Assembly: GCA_019744815.1 (NCBI GenBank)
Contig: JAIEUA010000012.1
Span: 186,001-250,000, forward strand
Length of the DNA stretch: 64,000 nt
Source: Phycisphaerales bacterium
Lineage (GTDB): Bacteria; Planctomycetota; Phycisphaerae; Phycisphaerales; UBA1924
Reading direction: 5' to 3'
A program made the translations under genes and the position numbers. Each line of letters starts with the position of its first letter. The stretch's first letter is position 1. Shown here piece after piece: positions 34,435 to 42,734 of the stretch. The notes beneath the pieces were generated by a model. It ran no database searches and was not told the origin of the DNA. It worked only from the letters and a program-made list of their open reading frames with translations.

Positions 34435-34949
34435 ACCAGAGCGCGGCGGCCAACTCCCCGGCGATGCAGGACGCGCAGATCCGCGTGGAGCTGCTGAGCC
34501 ACCCGACCTACATCAGCGGCGTGCGCGAGTTGGTGTCGTCGATCTGCCGACGCATCGGATTCCCCGAGCTCTGCTGCGGGCAGATGGCCCTCGCGGTGGA
34601 CGAGGCTCTGTGCAACGTCATGAAGCACGGCTACGAGGGTCGCGAGGACCAGCCGATCGCGATCGGCATGCAGATCCACGAGGACAAGGGCGGCAACGAC
34701 CATTCGTTTATCCGCATCGTCATCGAGGATCGCGCCAAGCAGGTAGACCCCAAGACGATCTGCGGGCGCGACCTCCAAGACGTTCGGCCCGGCGGACTGG
34801 GCGTACACATGATCCGCGAGATCATGGATGACGCGGTCTACGAGAAGCGTGAGGGCGGGGGGATGCGGTTGATCATGAGCAAAAAGAACCCGTCGCAGGG
34901 ATCGTCCTGCGGCCTGCCGGATGCTGGCGGAGGAAAGAACCATGGCTGA
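34431..34949 (+). CDS. RsbW/SpoIIAB-type anti-sigma factor serine kinase
   Basis: A 172-residue protein from the GTG at 34431, with GGAGG 7 bases ahead. It has the GHKL ATPase motifs: N-box MALAVDEALCNVMKHGYEG, G1 region FIRIVIEDRAKQVDPKTI, and G2 RPGGLGVHMIREIMDDAVYE. Proteins of this class bind a sigma factor and phosphorylate a STAS-domain antagonist. A STAS gene follows at once (8-base overlap), making a partner-switching pair. No sigma factor gene is adjacent. Confidence 0.85.
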   Translation: MNQSAAANSPAMQDAQIRVELLSHPTYISGVRELVSSICRRIGFPELCCGQMALAVDEALCNVMKHGYEGREDQPIAIGMQIHEDKGGNDHSFIRIVIEDRAKQVDPKTICGRDLQDVRPGGLGVHMIREIMDDAVYEKREGGGMRLIMSKKNPSQGSSCGLPDAGGGKNHG

Positions 34950-35289
34950 CGGAACGTTGCAGGTCGGGTTCGAGACACAGGGCAGCGCGGTGGTGATCTC
35001 GCCCCAGGGCGAGATCGGCTACAGCGAGGCGACGGTCTTCCGCACCTGGCTGCGCAAGGCCCACGACGCCAAGTCTCCCCGGCTCGTCGTCGATCTGTCC
35101 AAGGTCGATTACATGAACACGCCGGGCGTGGCGACGCTGGTCGAGTCGCTGCAGATCGCCAAGAAAGCCAAGACGCGGTTGATCCTGTGCGGGATGAATG
35201 AGAAGGTGTTCGCCATTTTCAAGATCGCCCGGCTCGATACCGTGTTCGAGATCACCCCGACGGCGGCGGACGCGATCGCGAAGGCGTGA
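34942..35289 (+). CDS. STAS-domain anti-sigma factor antagonist
   Basis: A 115-residue protein from the ATG at 34942, with GGAGGAAAG ahead. It is a complete STAS fold: VVISPQGEIGYSEATVFRTW, LVVDLSKVDYMNTPGVATL, then LILCGMNEKVFAIFKIARLD. The position usually phosphorylated (Ser in DSSG) is N-T60-P-G here, so Thr60 is the likely acceptor. It pairs with the upstream kinase. It is also followed by an mlaE-type permease gene, where a STAS protein (MlaB) belongs in other bacteria, so an MlaB-like role is an alternative. Confidence 0.85.
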   Translation: MADGTLQVGFETQGSAVVISPQGEIGYSEATVFRTWLRKAHDAKSPRLVVDLSKVDYMNTPGVATLVESLQIAKKAKTRLILCGMNEKVFAIFKIARLDTVFEITPTAADAIAKA

Positions 35290-35330
35290 GGACGCGTGTT
35301 CCCGGTTGAACGCAACGGAGCCCAAGACCC

Positions 35331-36218
35331 GTGTCGAGCCTGCCCACCAGCCCCAGCAACGCCTCCGGAAAGCCCGGCGAGCCATCTCTCCCCGAGCCGC
35401 CGCCCCCGGCTGGACTGGACTACCTCGTCGCGATGCTCGGGGAGCGTGCGTTGTCGATGGTGCGGCACATCGGGGCCATTACGCTGCTCTTCGGCGAGGT
35501 GTCGCGGTGGATCTTCCGATCGTTTTACTCGCCCAAGGTCCGCATCGGCCGCCCGGCCATCGTGACCCAGATCGTGCGCATCGGCGTGCGATCCATCGGC
35601 ATCGTGAGCCTGGTGTCGGGCTGCGTGGGGCTGATCCTCGCGTTCCAGTTGAGCCCGCCGCTGGATGAGTTCGGCCAGAAGGACAAGGTCGCGAACATCG
35701 TGGGCGTGGCGGTGCTGCGGGAGCTGGGCCCTTTGATCGCGGCGATCGTGCTCACCGGCTTCGCCGGGGCGTCCATCGCCGCCGAGATCGGCACGATGGT
35801 GGTGGGCGAGGAGATCGAGGCGCTCGAGGCCCACGCGATGAACCCGGTGAAGTTCCTGGTCGTGCCGCGTGTGGTGGCGTCGATCCTCTCGCTGACGTGC
35901 CTGAGCGTGATCTCGAACGTGGTCGCGGTGGCGGCGGCGTTGGGCATCGCCATGCTCGCGCTGGACATCTCGTACGCGTCCTTCATGAGCAACTTCTTCG
36001 ACCAGGTGAAGCTTGTCGACTTCGTCACCGGCGTCAGCAAGGGCGCGGTCTTCGGAATCCTGATCGCGATCATCGCCTGCTACAACGGCTTGAAGGTCAC
36101 GGGCGGCGCGGCGGGCGTGGGTCAGGCGACGACCGGAACCGTCGTGCAGTCGGTCGTGGCGGTGATTATCTGCGACCTGGTCTTCACGACGATCTTCTTC
36201 GCGTTGAAGCTCGTCTAA
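35331..36218 (+). CDS. mlaE: MlaE-type ABC permease (lipid transport)
   Basis: A 295-residue protein from a GTG at 35331. The MlaE/YrbE domain is complete: five or six membrane helices, GCVGLILAFQLS, VLRELGPLIAAIVLTGFAGA, SIAAEIGTMVVGEEIEALEA (the conserved EQIDAL-type coupling region) and MNPVKFLVVPRVVA. It moves phospholipids between membranes with an MlaF-type ATPase and an MCE protein; neither is in the window. An N-terminal Pro/Ser-rich extension of about 28 residues is present. It follows the STAS gene by 41 bases. Confidence 0.88.
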   Translation: MSSLPTSPSNASGKPGEPSLPEPPPPAGLDYLVAMLGERALSMVRHIGAITLLFGEVSRWIFRSFYSPKVRIGRPAIVTQIVRIGVRSIGIVSLVSGCVGLILAFQLSPPLDEFGQKDKVANIVGVAVLRELGPLIAAIVLTGFAGASIAAEIGTMVVGEEIEALEAHAMNPVKFLVVPRVVASILSLTCLSVISNVVAVAAALGIAMLALDISYASFMSNFFDQVKLVDFVTGVSKGAVFGILIAIIACYNGLKVTGGAAGVGQATTGTVVQSVVAVIICDLVFTTIFFALKLV

Positions 36219-36277
36219 GACCCATCTCTGGGGTCATTCATTCTGCCCCGGAGAGCTGCGAGCCGCACCTTCGCCGT

Positions 36278-37021
36278 TCATCCCGCGTTGGTATACACCT
36301 TCTGAACATCGTCCAAGTCCTCGATCGCGTCGATCAGCTCGGTCAGAGCTTCCGCGGACTCGCCGGTGACCTCCACGTAGTCGTTGGGAACCATCGCGAT
36401 CTCTGCTTCGGAAATCGTCAGAGCGATCTTCCCCGTGCTGGCCTTCTCGATCGTGTCCTTCACCGTCTGGAACTGCGGGACGGCGCACAGAATCGTCCAG
36501 GGCTCCTGGGACGCGTCGTCCGGGGCCAGACAATCGTCCGCACCCGCCTCGATGGCCAGCTCCATCATCCGCTCTTCGTTGGCGCTCGGCGCTTGGACGA
36601 GAATCCGCCCCTTGGCCTGGAACATGTAGCCCACGCACCCCGAGTTGCCCAGGCTCCCGCCGTTGTCGCCGAACGCGAGGCGAAGATCGCCGACGGTTCG
36701 GGTGCGATTGTCCGTGAGCGCGTCCACGATGATCGCCACGCCACCGGGGCCGTAGCCCTCGTAGCGGACGGGCTCGTAGTTCTCGGTGGATCCGCCGTGG
36801 GCGCCCTTCTGAATGGCTCGCTCGATGGTCTCGCGAGGCATGTTCGCGTATCGGGCCTCATCGATGGCGTATCGCAGCGCGAGATTCGTCGCGGGGTCTG
36901 CCCCGCCGTTCTTAGCGGCGACGATGATGGCCTTGGAGCACTTGGTCCAAACCTTGCCGCGGCGCTTGTCGACGACGGCCTTGCGGTGCTTGATTTTGGA
37001 CCATTTATTGTGGCCAGCCAT
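36278..37021 (-). CDS. yebC: YebC/PmpR-family protein (TACO1)
   Basis: A 247-residue protein from the ATG at 37021. Diagnostic start MAGHNKWSKIKHRKAVVDKR, then RYANMPRETIERAIQKGAHG, YEGYGPGGVAIIVDALTDNR and FGDNGGSLGNSGCVGYMF. Members act as translation helpers at proline stretches or as transcription regulators. It ends the minus-strand run from nusA, 53 bases after the TPR lipoprotein gene. Confidence 0.95.
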   Translation of the reverse strand: MAGHNKWSKIKHRKAVVDKRRGKVWTKCSKAIIVAAKNGGADPATNLALRYAIDEARYANMPRETIERAIQKGAHGGSTENYEPVRYEGYGPGGVAIIVDALTDNRTRTVGDLRLAFGDNGGSLGNSGCVGYMFQAKGRILVQAPSANEERMMELAIEAGADDCLAPDDASQEPWTILCAVPQFQTVKDTIEKASTGKIALTISEAEIAMVPNDYVEVTGESAEALTELIDAIEDLDDVQKVYTNAG

Positions 37022-37074
37022 AGGAAGCGTGAGGGTGGGTTGGGTGAGACAGAGGCCTTTGACACGGTCCGCGG

Positions 37075-40000
37075 TTACTGGACGCCGCGCTTTCGGGTGA
37101 TGGGGGGTTCGCGATTCTCGGCAGCGGCCTTGAGTTTCTCTTCGGCCCCGCTCAGGGTCTTTCGGAACTCGGCGAGCTGGACCTTGAACAACTCCGGATC
37201 GGCGTTGGGTTGGCTCCGGGCCATGTTGACCTGATCGATGAATCGCTTGGCCGAGACGCGGGCGAGCTCCCACATGTCCTTGGCCTTCTGCTTCTCGCCC
37301 GCCGACCAGAGAGCGTCGCCGTAGTGGTCCGCGATCACCGCGTTGTCGGCGCCATCGGGTCCTTCCAACGCCCGCGCCAGGAGCGACAAGGCGCCGGGCT
37401 GGACCAGGTTCCCGACATCGTCGCGAACATCCTTGAGCCGCCCCTGGTGATAACGAAGCCAGCCGTACGAATCGAGGATGCTCGAGGATCGCTGATCCTG
37501 CTCGAATGCCTGGGTGAGCAGGCGGTCGGCCTCTTCGAGATCCCCGCCGAACTCGATGTAGTGATAGGCCAGGTTGTTGGAAGCCATGGCGTGGCGAGGC
37601 TCGCGCTGCAGAACCGCCTTCAGGAACTCGGTCGCGAGGTCGGCGCGATCATCGAGCGTGGCCCGATTGGCGATCCGGTAGAGGATGTGCGTCACCTGAC
37701 CCTCGCGCGTCGGCGGGATGGGGTCGGTTCCGTCATCGCCCGCCGCCGCGATCTCGGGCACCAGCGCCGCTCGCTCGGGCGCTGAGAGCAGTTGAATGGT
37801 CGGACCGATGTCTTCCTGCGTTCCGTGCTTGGACGTGAGGTAGTACAACAGGTACAGGTACAACTGGACCGGCGGTTCCTTGATCGACTCGAGGCTCTCG
37901 CGCACAAATCGCGGCGCACTCTCGGGCGAGCTGGATTTGGTGAGCCGATCGGCCGTCCGTGCCACCAACGTCGTTGCGTCGCCGGGGAAAAGACGGTTCA
38001 CCTGAGTCGAGGCCGCCACCAAGGCCGGCACGTCCTTGGAGCGATGCGTCGCGAGCAGCATCAGCCGGGCTTCGTGGACCTGTCGCGGCAGCTCAAGACT
38101 CAGGCCCGAAGCGTGATCGAGCAGCCGGAGCACGTCCGCCGCCGCCGCACCCTTCTCGTCCTTGATCGCGGCCGCGGTCTGCTGATTCAGCATCGCCAGA
38201 AGCCGATCACGCTGCCCGGCGTGCAGCGGAGCGTTCGGAGGTATCCCGCCGGTGATCGCCGCGACGGCCTCGCTGGTCCGGCCTGCCGACGCGTGCAGCT
38301 CCGCCAACTCCAGCGAGTCGTCGACACTTCTGGGTGAGCGATTCAACCTCGAGACGGCGAGGGCGTCGGCGCGAGCCGGATCCTTCAGGCTGCCGCGGAC
38401 CACCCGCTCCCGCTGCTTGGCCACGCCGCCGATCGGAAACGCCTCAAGGATGCCGACCAGTTGCTTCTCGGCCTGCTCTGAACGTCCTGAAAGTTCTTCG
38501 ATCCGAGCTCGTGCCGCAAGCAGGTAGACGCTCTCGGGGTGCCTGTTCAGCTTGGCACGCAGCCAGGAATCAGCCCGACGGAACGTCGCGTTGTCACCCA
38601 CCGCGTCGCGCTGCTGCAGGCTCTGCCTCTCCCAGCAGATCACGAGCTGATCGATCAACGCCGGGTCGGGAGCCGTCTCCTCGCTGAGGGAGATCAGCGC
38701 CGCCTCGGCCTGAGACCAGAGCTCGCGTTGAGCAAGCTCACCGGTGGCGAGCCAACGGATGACCCTCGACGTCGGGATCGCGTCGCGCAGCGCCCGCGAC
38801 GAAGCCGACAGCTTGGTCTCGTCGCGCAGAGGGCCGCCGGGCAGATAGAGCGCGATCTGGCTCTGGTACGCACGCTCGTCGTAGCGATCGCCCGCGAGCA
38901 CATGCTCGAGGATCGTCGCGGCATCTGCGGCACGGTCGTTCCGAGCGAGCAGCTCGGCGGTTCCGATCTGTTCGTCCGTGTCCTCGGGTATGGTGCCGCT
39001 GACAAAGCTGGCGGCCAGCTTCTTCACCGTGTCGGCGTCGCCGGCATCCAAGAGCGACGAGGCGCGCAAGGAAAGAGGAAGTGCGTCGTCACCTCGCAGC
39101 GTCTGCACGACACGGTTCGCGGCATCGAAGTTCCCGGTGTCGAGCGCGGCCCGGAGCTTGACGCCCAACGCCACGGCCCGGGCTTCGGAAGAGTCCAGCT
39201 TCGAGGTGTCCACGCCTTCGATCGCCTTCCACGCCAGATCGGCCCGACCCAGACGCAGTTCGAGCCAGGACTGGAAGATCTTCTGCCCGGGAGTGGAGGC
39301 CCGCGAGCGGATGGCGTCGCGGGCGGCCGACAGACCGCGCCCTTCGGCAATCAGGGCGTCGGCGAGGCGAACGGAGGCTTGCGGTGCGGCGTCGGCGATG
39401 CCCAGCGCTTGCGCGGCCAGCGCGGAGGGCGTGGTGCTCAGGCGCGCGAAGAGATCGGCGGCGACCTGTGTGTCGCGCGGGTGAGAGGCGAGGTGGTCCC
39501 GGAGCAGAGCGACGCCGCTCTTGTTGTCGGACGCGGCCCGGGCCCGCACCAGACGCGACTCCAGCGTCGGCGTCAGCTCGACCTTGGCGTCGGCGAGGTC
39601 CTGGGGCAGCACGGCGAACGCGCGGGCGAGCGCGGCGCCAAGCTCGGTGTTGGTCGCGAGGTAGTTCACGAGCAGGAGCTGGCGATCCTCGATCCACCCG
39701 CGGTTGTCGAGAATGCGCTGGACCAGGGCCTGGGCACCGCGGGATTCCTCGCCGACGAGGGTGGAGGCGTAGACCAGACGAAGCAGCGCCGAGCCGGGGT
39801 CGAGCGAAGGCAGACGGGAAGCCAGTTCGTAGCGATTAAGCGCCGCCTTCGGGTCGCCGAGCCGAAGCGCCAGATCGCCAGCGAGTTCGAGCAGCTCGCC
39901 GCGGCGGCGGTAGACCTCGCCCAGGTCCTGGCGGAGATTGGTCTGCGCGGAGAAGGTGTCGGGCAGGTCGGTGGCCTTGGTGAGCGCTTCAGCGGCGGCA

Positions 40001-40785
40001 GCGAAGTGCCCAAGGGCCAGGAGCGACTGGCCGAGTTCGCTGTCGACGACGAAGGGCATGCCGGCGTCGGCCGCGACATCGGGAGCGAGGCGTGCCTTGG
40101 AGAAGAAGCCGGCAGCCTTCTTGGATTCGCCGCGCTGCTGGGCGTCACGACCGATGGCGAGCCAGACGCGGGACTCGTCAAGCCCGCGGCGAGCGGCCTG
40201 GGTGTACGAGGAGTTGGCGAGGGCGCGGCGACCCAGGCGAAGCTGGGCTTCAGCCAGCTCACGCCACACAGCGGCGGCGGTGGGGTCCTTGCCCGCGGCT
40301 TCGGTCAGCAGGGTCTGAGCTTGCTGGGCGTCGCCGCTGGCGAGAGCGGTGCGGCCGTTGATGTAGAGACGCACCGCGTCGCTCCGTGCTTCGTCGCTGG
40401 GTTCGGCGTCGGTGGGGGCGGGGAGGGTGACGGACTTCGCGAACTCGGTGACGAGTTCGGCCAGCGGGCGCGTGGCCGCCGGGTCGCTCGTGGCGATGGG
40501 GGCGAAGCGGGTGGGATCGATGCCGGGAGGAGGAGGCAGCTTGCGAGCCGCTGTTGCTTGCGGTGAGTTTGGCGCGGCGTCACGCAGGACCCAGATGGCA
40601 CGCGGGATGGTCGAGTCGGCCGGGCGATCGACGATGATCGGTGGCTGCGGGGCGGCGGAGGTAGTAGGGGCGGCGTGGCGGGCTTCGGTGGCGCAGGCGC
40701 CCAGCGTGCCGGCAAGGGCGATGAGCAGCGTGGCGGAGAGCGAGCCCCGAGCGTGGACGGGGGAGGCGCTGGCGATCCGGTTCAT
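37075..40785 (-). CDS. Giant TPR-repeat lipoprotein
   Basis: A 1236-residue protein from the ATG at 40785. Signal peptide with lipobox LGAC, predicted lipid Cys31. The rest is almost all helical repeats of the TPR type: for example SGDAQQAQTLLTEAAGKDPT, WRELAEAQLRLGRRALANSS, LAYHYIEFGGDLEEADRLLT and SSSILDSYGWLRYHQGRLKD. It is a likely scaffold at the outer membrane or periplasmic face. It lies 64 bases after the HhH-GPD-like gene in the translation operon, with no obvious functional link. The exact repeat count needs a profile search. Confidence 0.75.
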   Translation of the reverse strand: MNRIASASPVHARGSLSATLLIALAGTLGACATEARHAAPTTSAAPQPPIIVDRPADSTIPRAIWVLRDAAPNSPQATAARKLPPPPGIDPTRFAPIATSDPAATRPLAELVTEFAKSVTLPAPTDAEPSDEARSDAVRLYINGRTALASGDAQQAQTLLTEAAGKDPTAAAVWRELAEAQLRLGRRALANSSYTQAARRGLDESRVWLAIGRDAQQRGESKKAAGFFSKARLAPDVAADAGMPFVVDSELGQSLLALGHFAAAAEALTKATDLPDTFSAQTNLRQDLGEVYRRRGELLELAGDLALRLGDPKAALNRYELASRLPSLDPGSALLRLVYASTLVGEESRGAQALVQRILDNRGWIEDRQLLLVNYLATNTELGAALARAFAVLPQDLADAKVELTPTLESRLVRARAASDNKSGVALLRDHLASHPRDTQVAADLFARLSTTPSALAAQALGIADAAPQASVRLADALIAEGRGLSAARDAIRSRASTPGQKIFQSWLELRLGRADLAWKAIEGVDTSKLDSSEARAVALGVKLRAALDTGNFDAANRVVQTLRGDDALPLSLRASSLLDAGDADTVKKLAASFVSGTIPEDTDEQIGTAELLARNDRAADAATILEHVLAGDRYDERAYQSQIALYLPGGPLRDETKLSASSRALRDAIPTSRVIRWLATGELAQRELWSQAEAALISLSEETAPDPALIDQLVICWERQSLQQRDAVGDNATFRRADSWLRAKLNRHPESVYLLAARARIEELSGRSEQAEKQLVGILEAFPIGGVAKQRERVVRGSLKDPARADALAVSRLNRSPRSVDDSLELAELHASAGRTSEAVAAITGGIPPNAPLHAGQRDRLLAMLNQQTAAAIKDEKGAAAADVLRLLDHASGLSLELPRQVHEARLMLLATHRSKDVPALVAASTQVNRLFPGDATTLVARTADRLTKSSSPESAPRFVRESLESIKEPPVQLYLYLLYYLTSKHGTQEDIGPTIQLLSAPERAALVPEIAAAGDDGTDPIPPTREGQVTHILYRIANRATLDDRADLATEFLKAVLQREPRHAMASNNLAYHYIEFGGDLEEADRLLTQAFEQDQRSSSILDSYGWLRYHQGRLKDVRDDVGNLVQPGALSLLARALEGPDGADNAVIADHYGDALWSAGEKQKAKDMWELARVSAKRFIDQVNMARSQPNADPELFKVQLAEFRKTLSGAEEKLKAAAENREPPITRKRGVQ

Positions 40786-40849
40786 TGTGTTCGTTCCGTC
40801 GGGCGTGCGGGTTTGGACACTCTGGTAGCGCTGCGGCCGCGGTTTGGGT

Positions 40850-41644
40850 TCAGGACTTTGACGAAGCGCCCTTGGACTTCTTGGCGGTCTTCTTCTTTTT
40901 CGCGGGTCGCTTGGCGTTCTTCGCGTCCTCGGGCTGCTCGAGCTGCACCGGCGGGGGGATCTCGGGCGGGGAAAAGTCCGGTGCGTCCGCCCGGCGGTCG
41001 CGCTTGGGCATGGCCCCTTCGTCGTCGGACCAGGCCTGCAGAATCGTCTGGGCGTGTGCGGCCTCGCCGGCGCGGACGTGGCGCTCAAGCCAGGACGCAG
41101 CGCTCTCAGCGTCGGTGACGTCGTCGCTCAGCACGGCTTCCTCGGCAAGCAGATCGGCGATCCGCTGATCGACCGGGATCGCGTGACCGCCGAGGCCCAG
41201 CAAGAACACACGCGAGGCGACGTAGGCGGGGGTGCCGTCGAGGGACTCGAGGTAGCCGCGGGCTTCGCGCTTGGAGAGCTCGGCGAGGCGGCTCAGTGTG
41301 AGAGCGTGCTCCCGCTTGAAGACGTCGTGAAGGCTGGAACGGAGGCGGAGGGCGCGTTCGTAGCCGCGGGGGTAACGCTCCCCGAAGGAGGCGGCGATCT
41401 CGTCGGCGAAGGCCACTCGAAGCTCGTTGAAATCCACGAAGTTGTCGCGGAGGCGATTCATCGCGGCGCGGGCCTGGCCGGAGGTCGCGTCCCAGAGCAG
41501 GAAGGAGTAGACGAAGAGGTGCAGCAGCGGGTCGACGCCTTCGTCCACACCAGCGCCCAACGGCTCGGGAGCGGCGTCGGGGTATCGCGTGGAGAGTTTC
41601 TTCAGCAGCGCGTTGAGGGCCTTGCTGGGCTCGGTCGGGCTCAT
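40850..41644 (-). CDS. HhH-GPD (endonuclease III-like) protein, probably non-catalytic
   Basis: A 264-residue protein. The centre carries the helix-hairpin-helix and following helix of the endonuclease III fold (YLESLDGTPAYVASRVFLLG, then HAIPVDQRIADLLAEE). The catalytic Asp is conserved (PVDQRI) but the hairpin Lys is replaced by Tyr (GTPAYVA instead of GVGxKTA), and there is no C-terminal 4Fe-4S Cys cluster. The last 50 residues are a Lys-rich tail (RPAKKKKTAKKSKGASSKS). It overlaps rbfA by ATGA. DNA binding is plausible; base excision is doubtful. Confidence 0.6.
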   Translation of the reverse strand: MSPTEPSKALNALLKKLSTRYPDAAPEPLGAGVDEGVDPLLHLFVYSFLLWDATSGQARAAMNRLRDNFVDFNELRVAFADEIAASFGERYPRGYERALRLRSSLHDVFKREHALTLSRLAELSKREARGYLESLDGTPAYVASRVFLLGLGGHAIPVDQRIADLLAEEAVLSDDVTDAESAASWLERHVRAGEAAHAQTILQAWSDDEGAMPKRDRRADAPDFSPPEIPPPVQLEQPEDAKNAKRPAKKKKTAKKSKGASSKS

Positions 41645-42060
41645 GCCGTGGGTTCCTGATCGCGCGGCGAGGAAAGGTCGGGGTCGGGGAGGGCGTCTGG
41701 GGTGATGCCGCGGGCTTCCTGGTCCTCGCGGACCTTTCGGAGCGCCGCCATGACCTCGGCCTGCTTCTTGGAGCGGGTGTCGACGTCAAAGTGAAAGCGC
41801 GGGAGCTTGCGGGTGCGGACGTTCTTGCCTGCCTGCGTGCGGATGTAGTTGCCGGCGGCGCGGATGCCGTGCAGCGTCAGATCCTGCTTCTCGGCCGGCA
41901 AGACGGAGACCATGATGGTGGCGTCGGCCATGTCTTCGGAGACTCGGACCTCGGTCACGGTGACCATGCCGCTGACTCGGGGATCGTTGATCCCGCGGTC
42001 GATGACGCGCTGGATTTCCTCTCGCAGCACGGAGGAGATCTGCTCGGTGCGACGGCTCAT
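41641..42060 (-). CDS. rbfA: Ribosome-binding factor A
   Basis: A 139-residue protein with the RbfA pattern: SRRTEQISSVLREEIQRVID, INDPRVSGMVTVTEVRVSED, MADATIMVSVLPAE, GIRAAGNYIRTQAGKNVRTR and KLPRFHFDVDTRSKK. It helps 16S rRNA 5'-end maturation and 30S assembly. Start and stop both overlap neighbours by 4 bases (ylxP upstream, HhH-GPD gene downstream). It sits in the usual nusA-infB-rbfA neighbourhood. Confidence 0.94.
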   Translation of the reverse strand: MSRRTEQISSVLREEIQRVIDRGINDPRVSGMVTVTEVRVSEDMADATIMVSVLPAEKQDLTLHGIRAAGNYIRTQAGKNVRTRKLPRFHFDVDTRSKKQAEVMAALRKVREDQEARGITPDALPDPDLSSPRDQEPTA

Positions 42061-42626
42061 GCGGACCTCCGGTTGCTCGCATCGCGGTCGGTGCTTCGGT
42101 CATCGCTGCGTTCGCGCACCGGATGGACCGAGTCGCGGGCGAGGCTGCGGGTCAGGTCGCGGCCGAGTTCACGGTCGAGCTCGCGCTGGGCTTCTTCGAT
42201 CTGGTTCATGAGGTCGCTGTCGATCGCACGATCGAGGATCATGGCGTCGGCGATCGAGTCGGAGCCGTCGCCGCCCTTGGGGTCGGCGAGCGCTGCGGGA
42301 GAATCACCGGCGTTGTCATCCGTCGATCCGAGGCCGTCGGTGCCGTGGAGCACCTGGCGGCTGATGGACGTGATCTCGGCGTCGCGGGTCTCGCGGAGCT
42401 TGAGAGTGATCGCGTCGAGCACCTCGCCCGCACGCTTGCCGTCGCGGCACACGACCGCAAGCCCCATCACCGCGGCATTCAGAATGTCCGGATCACCGAT
42501 CTCCGCGATCGAGCACAGATGCTCGCGGTGGAGCCGATCCTTGAGCGACTGCACCACCCGGCGCTTGTCCTTCAGCGAGGTGGCGCCGTGCACGAGGACC
42601 TCGAATTGGAGGATGCCGAGGATCAT
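42057..42626 (-). CDS. ylxP: YlxP/DUF503 family protein
   Basis: A 189-residue protein. The first 95 residues are the DUF503 fold: MILGILQFEVLVHGATSLKD, KRRVVQSLKDRLHREHLCSI, AEIGDPDILNAAVMGLAVVC. Family members are usually about 95 residues. Here a second half of about 95 residues follows, acidic then Arg-rich and of low complexity. YlxP is encoded beside rbfA and infB in many bacteria and is thought to act in ribosome biogenesis. Confidence 0.85.
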   Translation of the reverse strand: MILGILQFEVLVHGATSLKDKRRVVQSLKDRLHREHLCSIAEIGDPDILNAAVMGLAVVCRDGKRAGEVLDAITLKLRETRDAEITSISRQVLHGTDGLGSTDDNAGDSPAALADPKGGDGSDSIADAMILDRAIDSDLMNQIEEAQRELDRELGRDLTRSLARDSVHPVRERSDDRSTDRDASNRRSA

Positions 42627-42633
42627 GGGGAGG

Positions 42634-42718
42634 AAGTGGGGCAGTGGAGGAGTGGTGCAGTGGGGCAGAGGAAAGCGAGAGCGGAGCGGGGTTCAGTCAC
42701 TGCTCCACTGCCCCACTT
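42634..42718. repeat. Inverted repeat between infB and ylxP
   Basis: Arms of 20 bases at 42634-42653 and 42699-42718 match at 19 of 20 positions (AAGTGGGGCAGTGGAGNAGT and its complement), with a 45-base loop. A further partial copy of the right-arm motif lies at 42721-42733. It fills nearly all of the gap between infB and ylxP. Confidence 0.7.
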
Positions 42719-42734
42719 TCCACTGCTCCACTTC

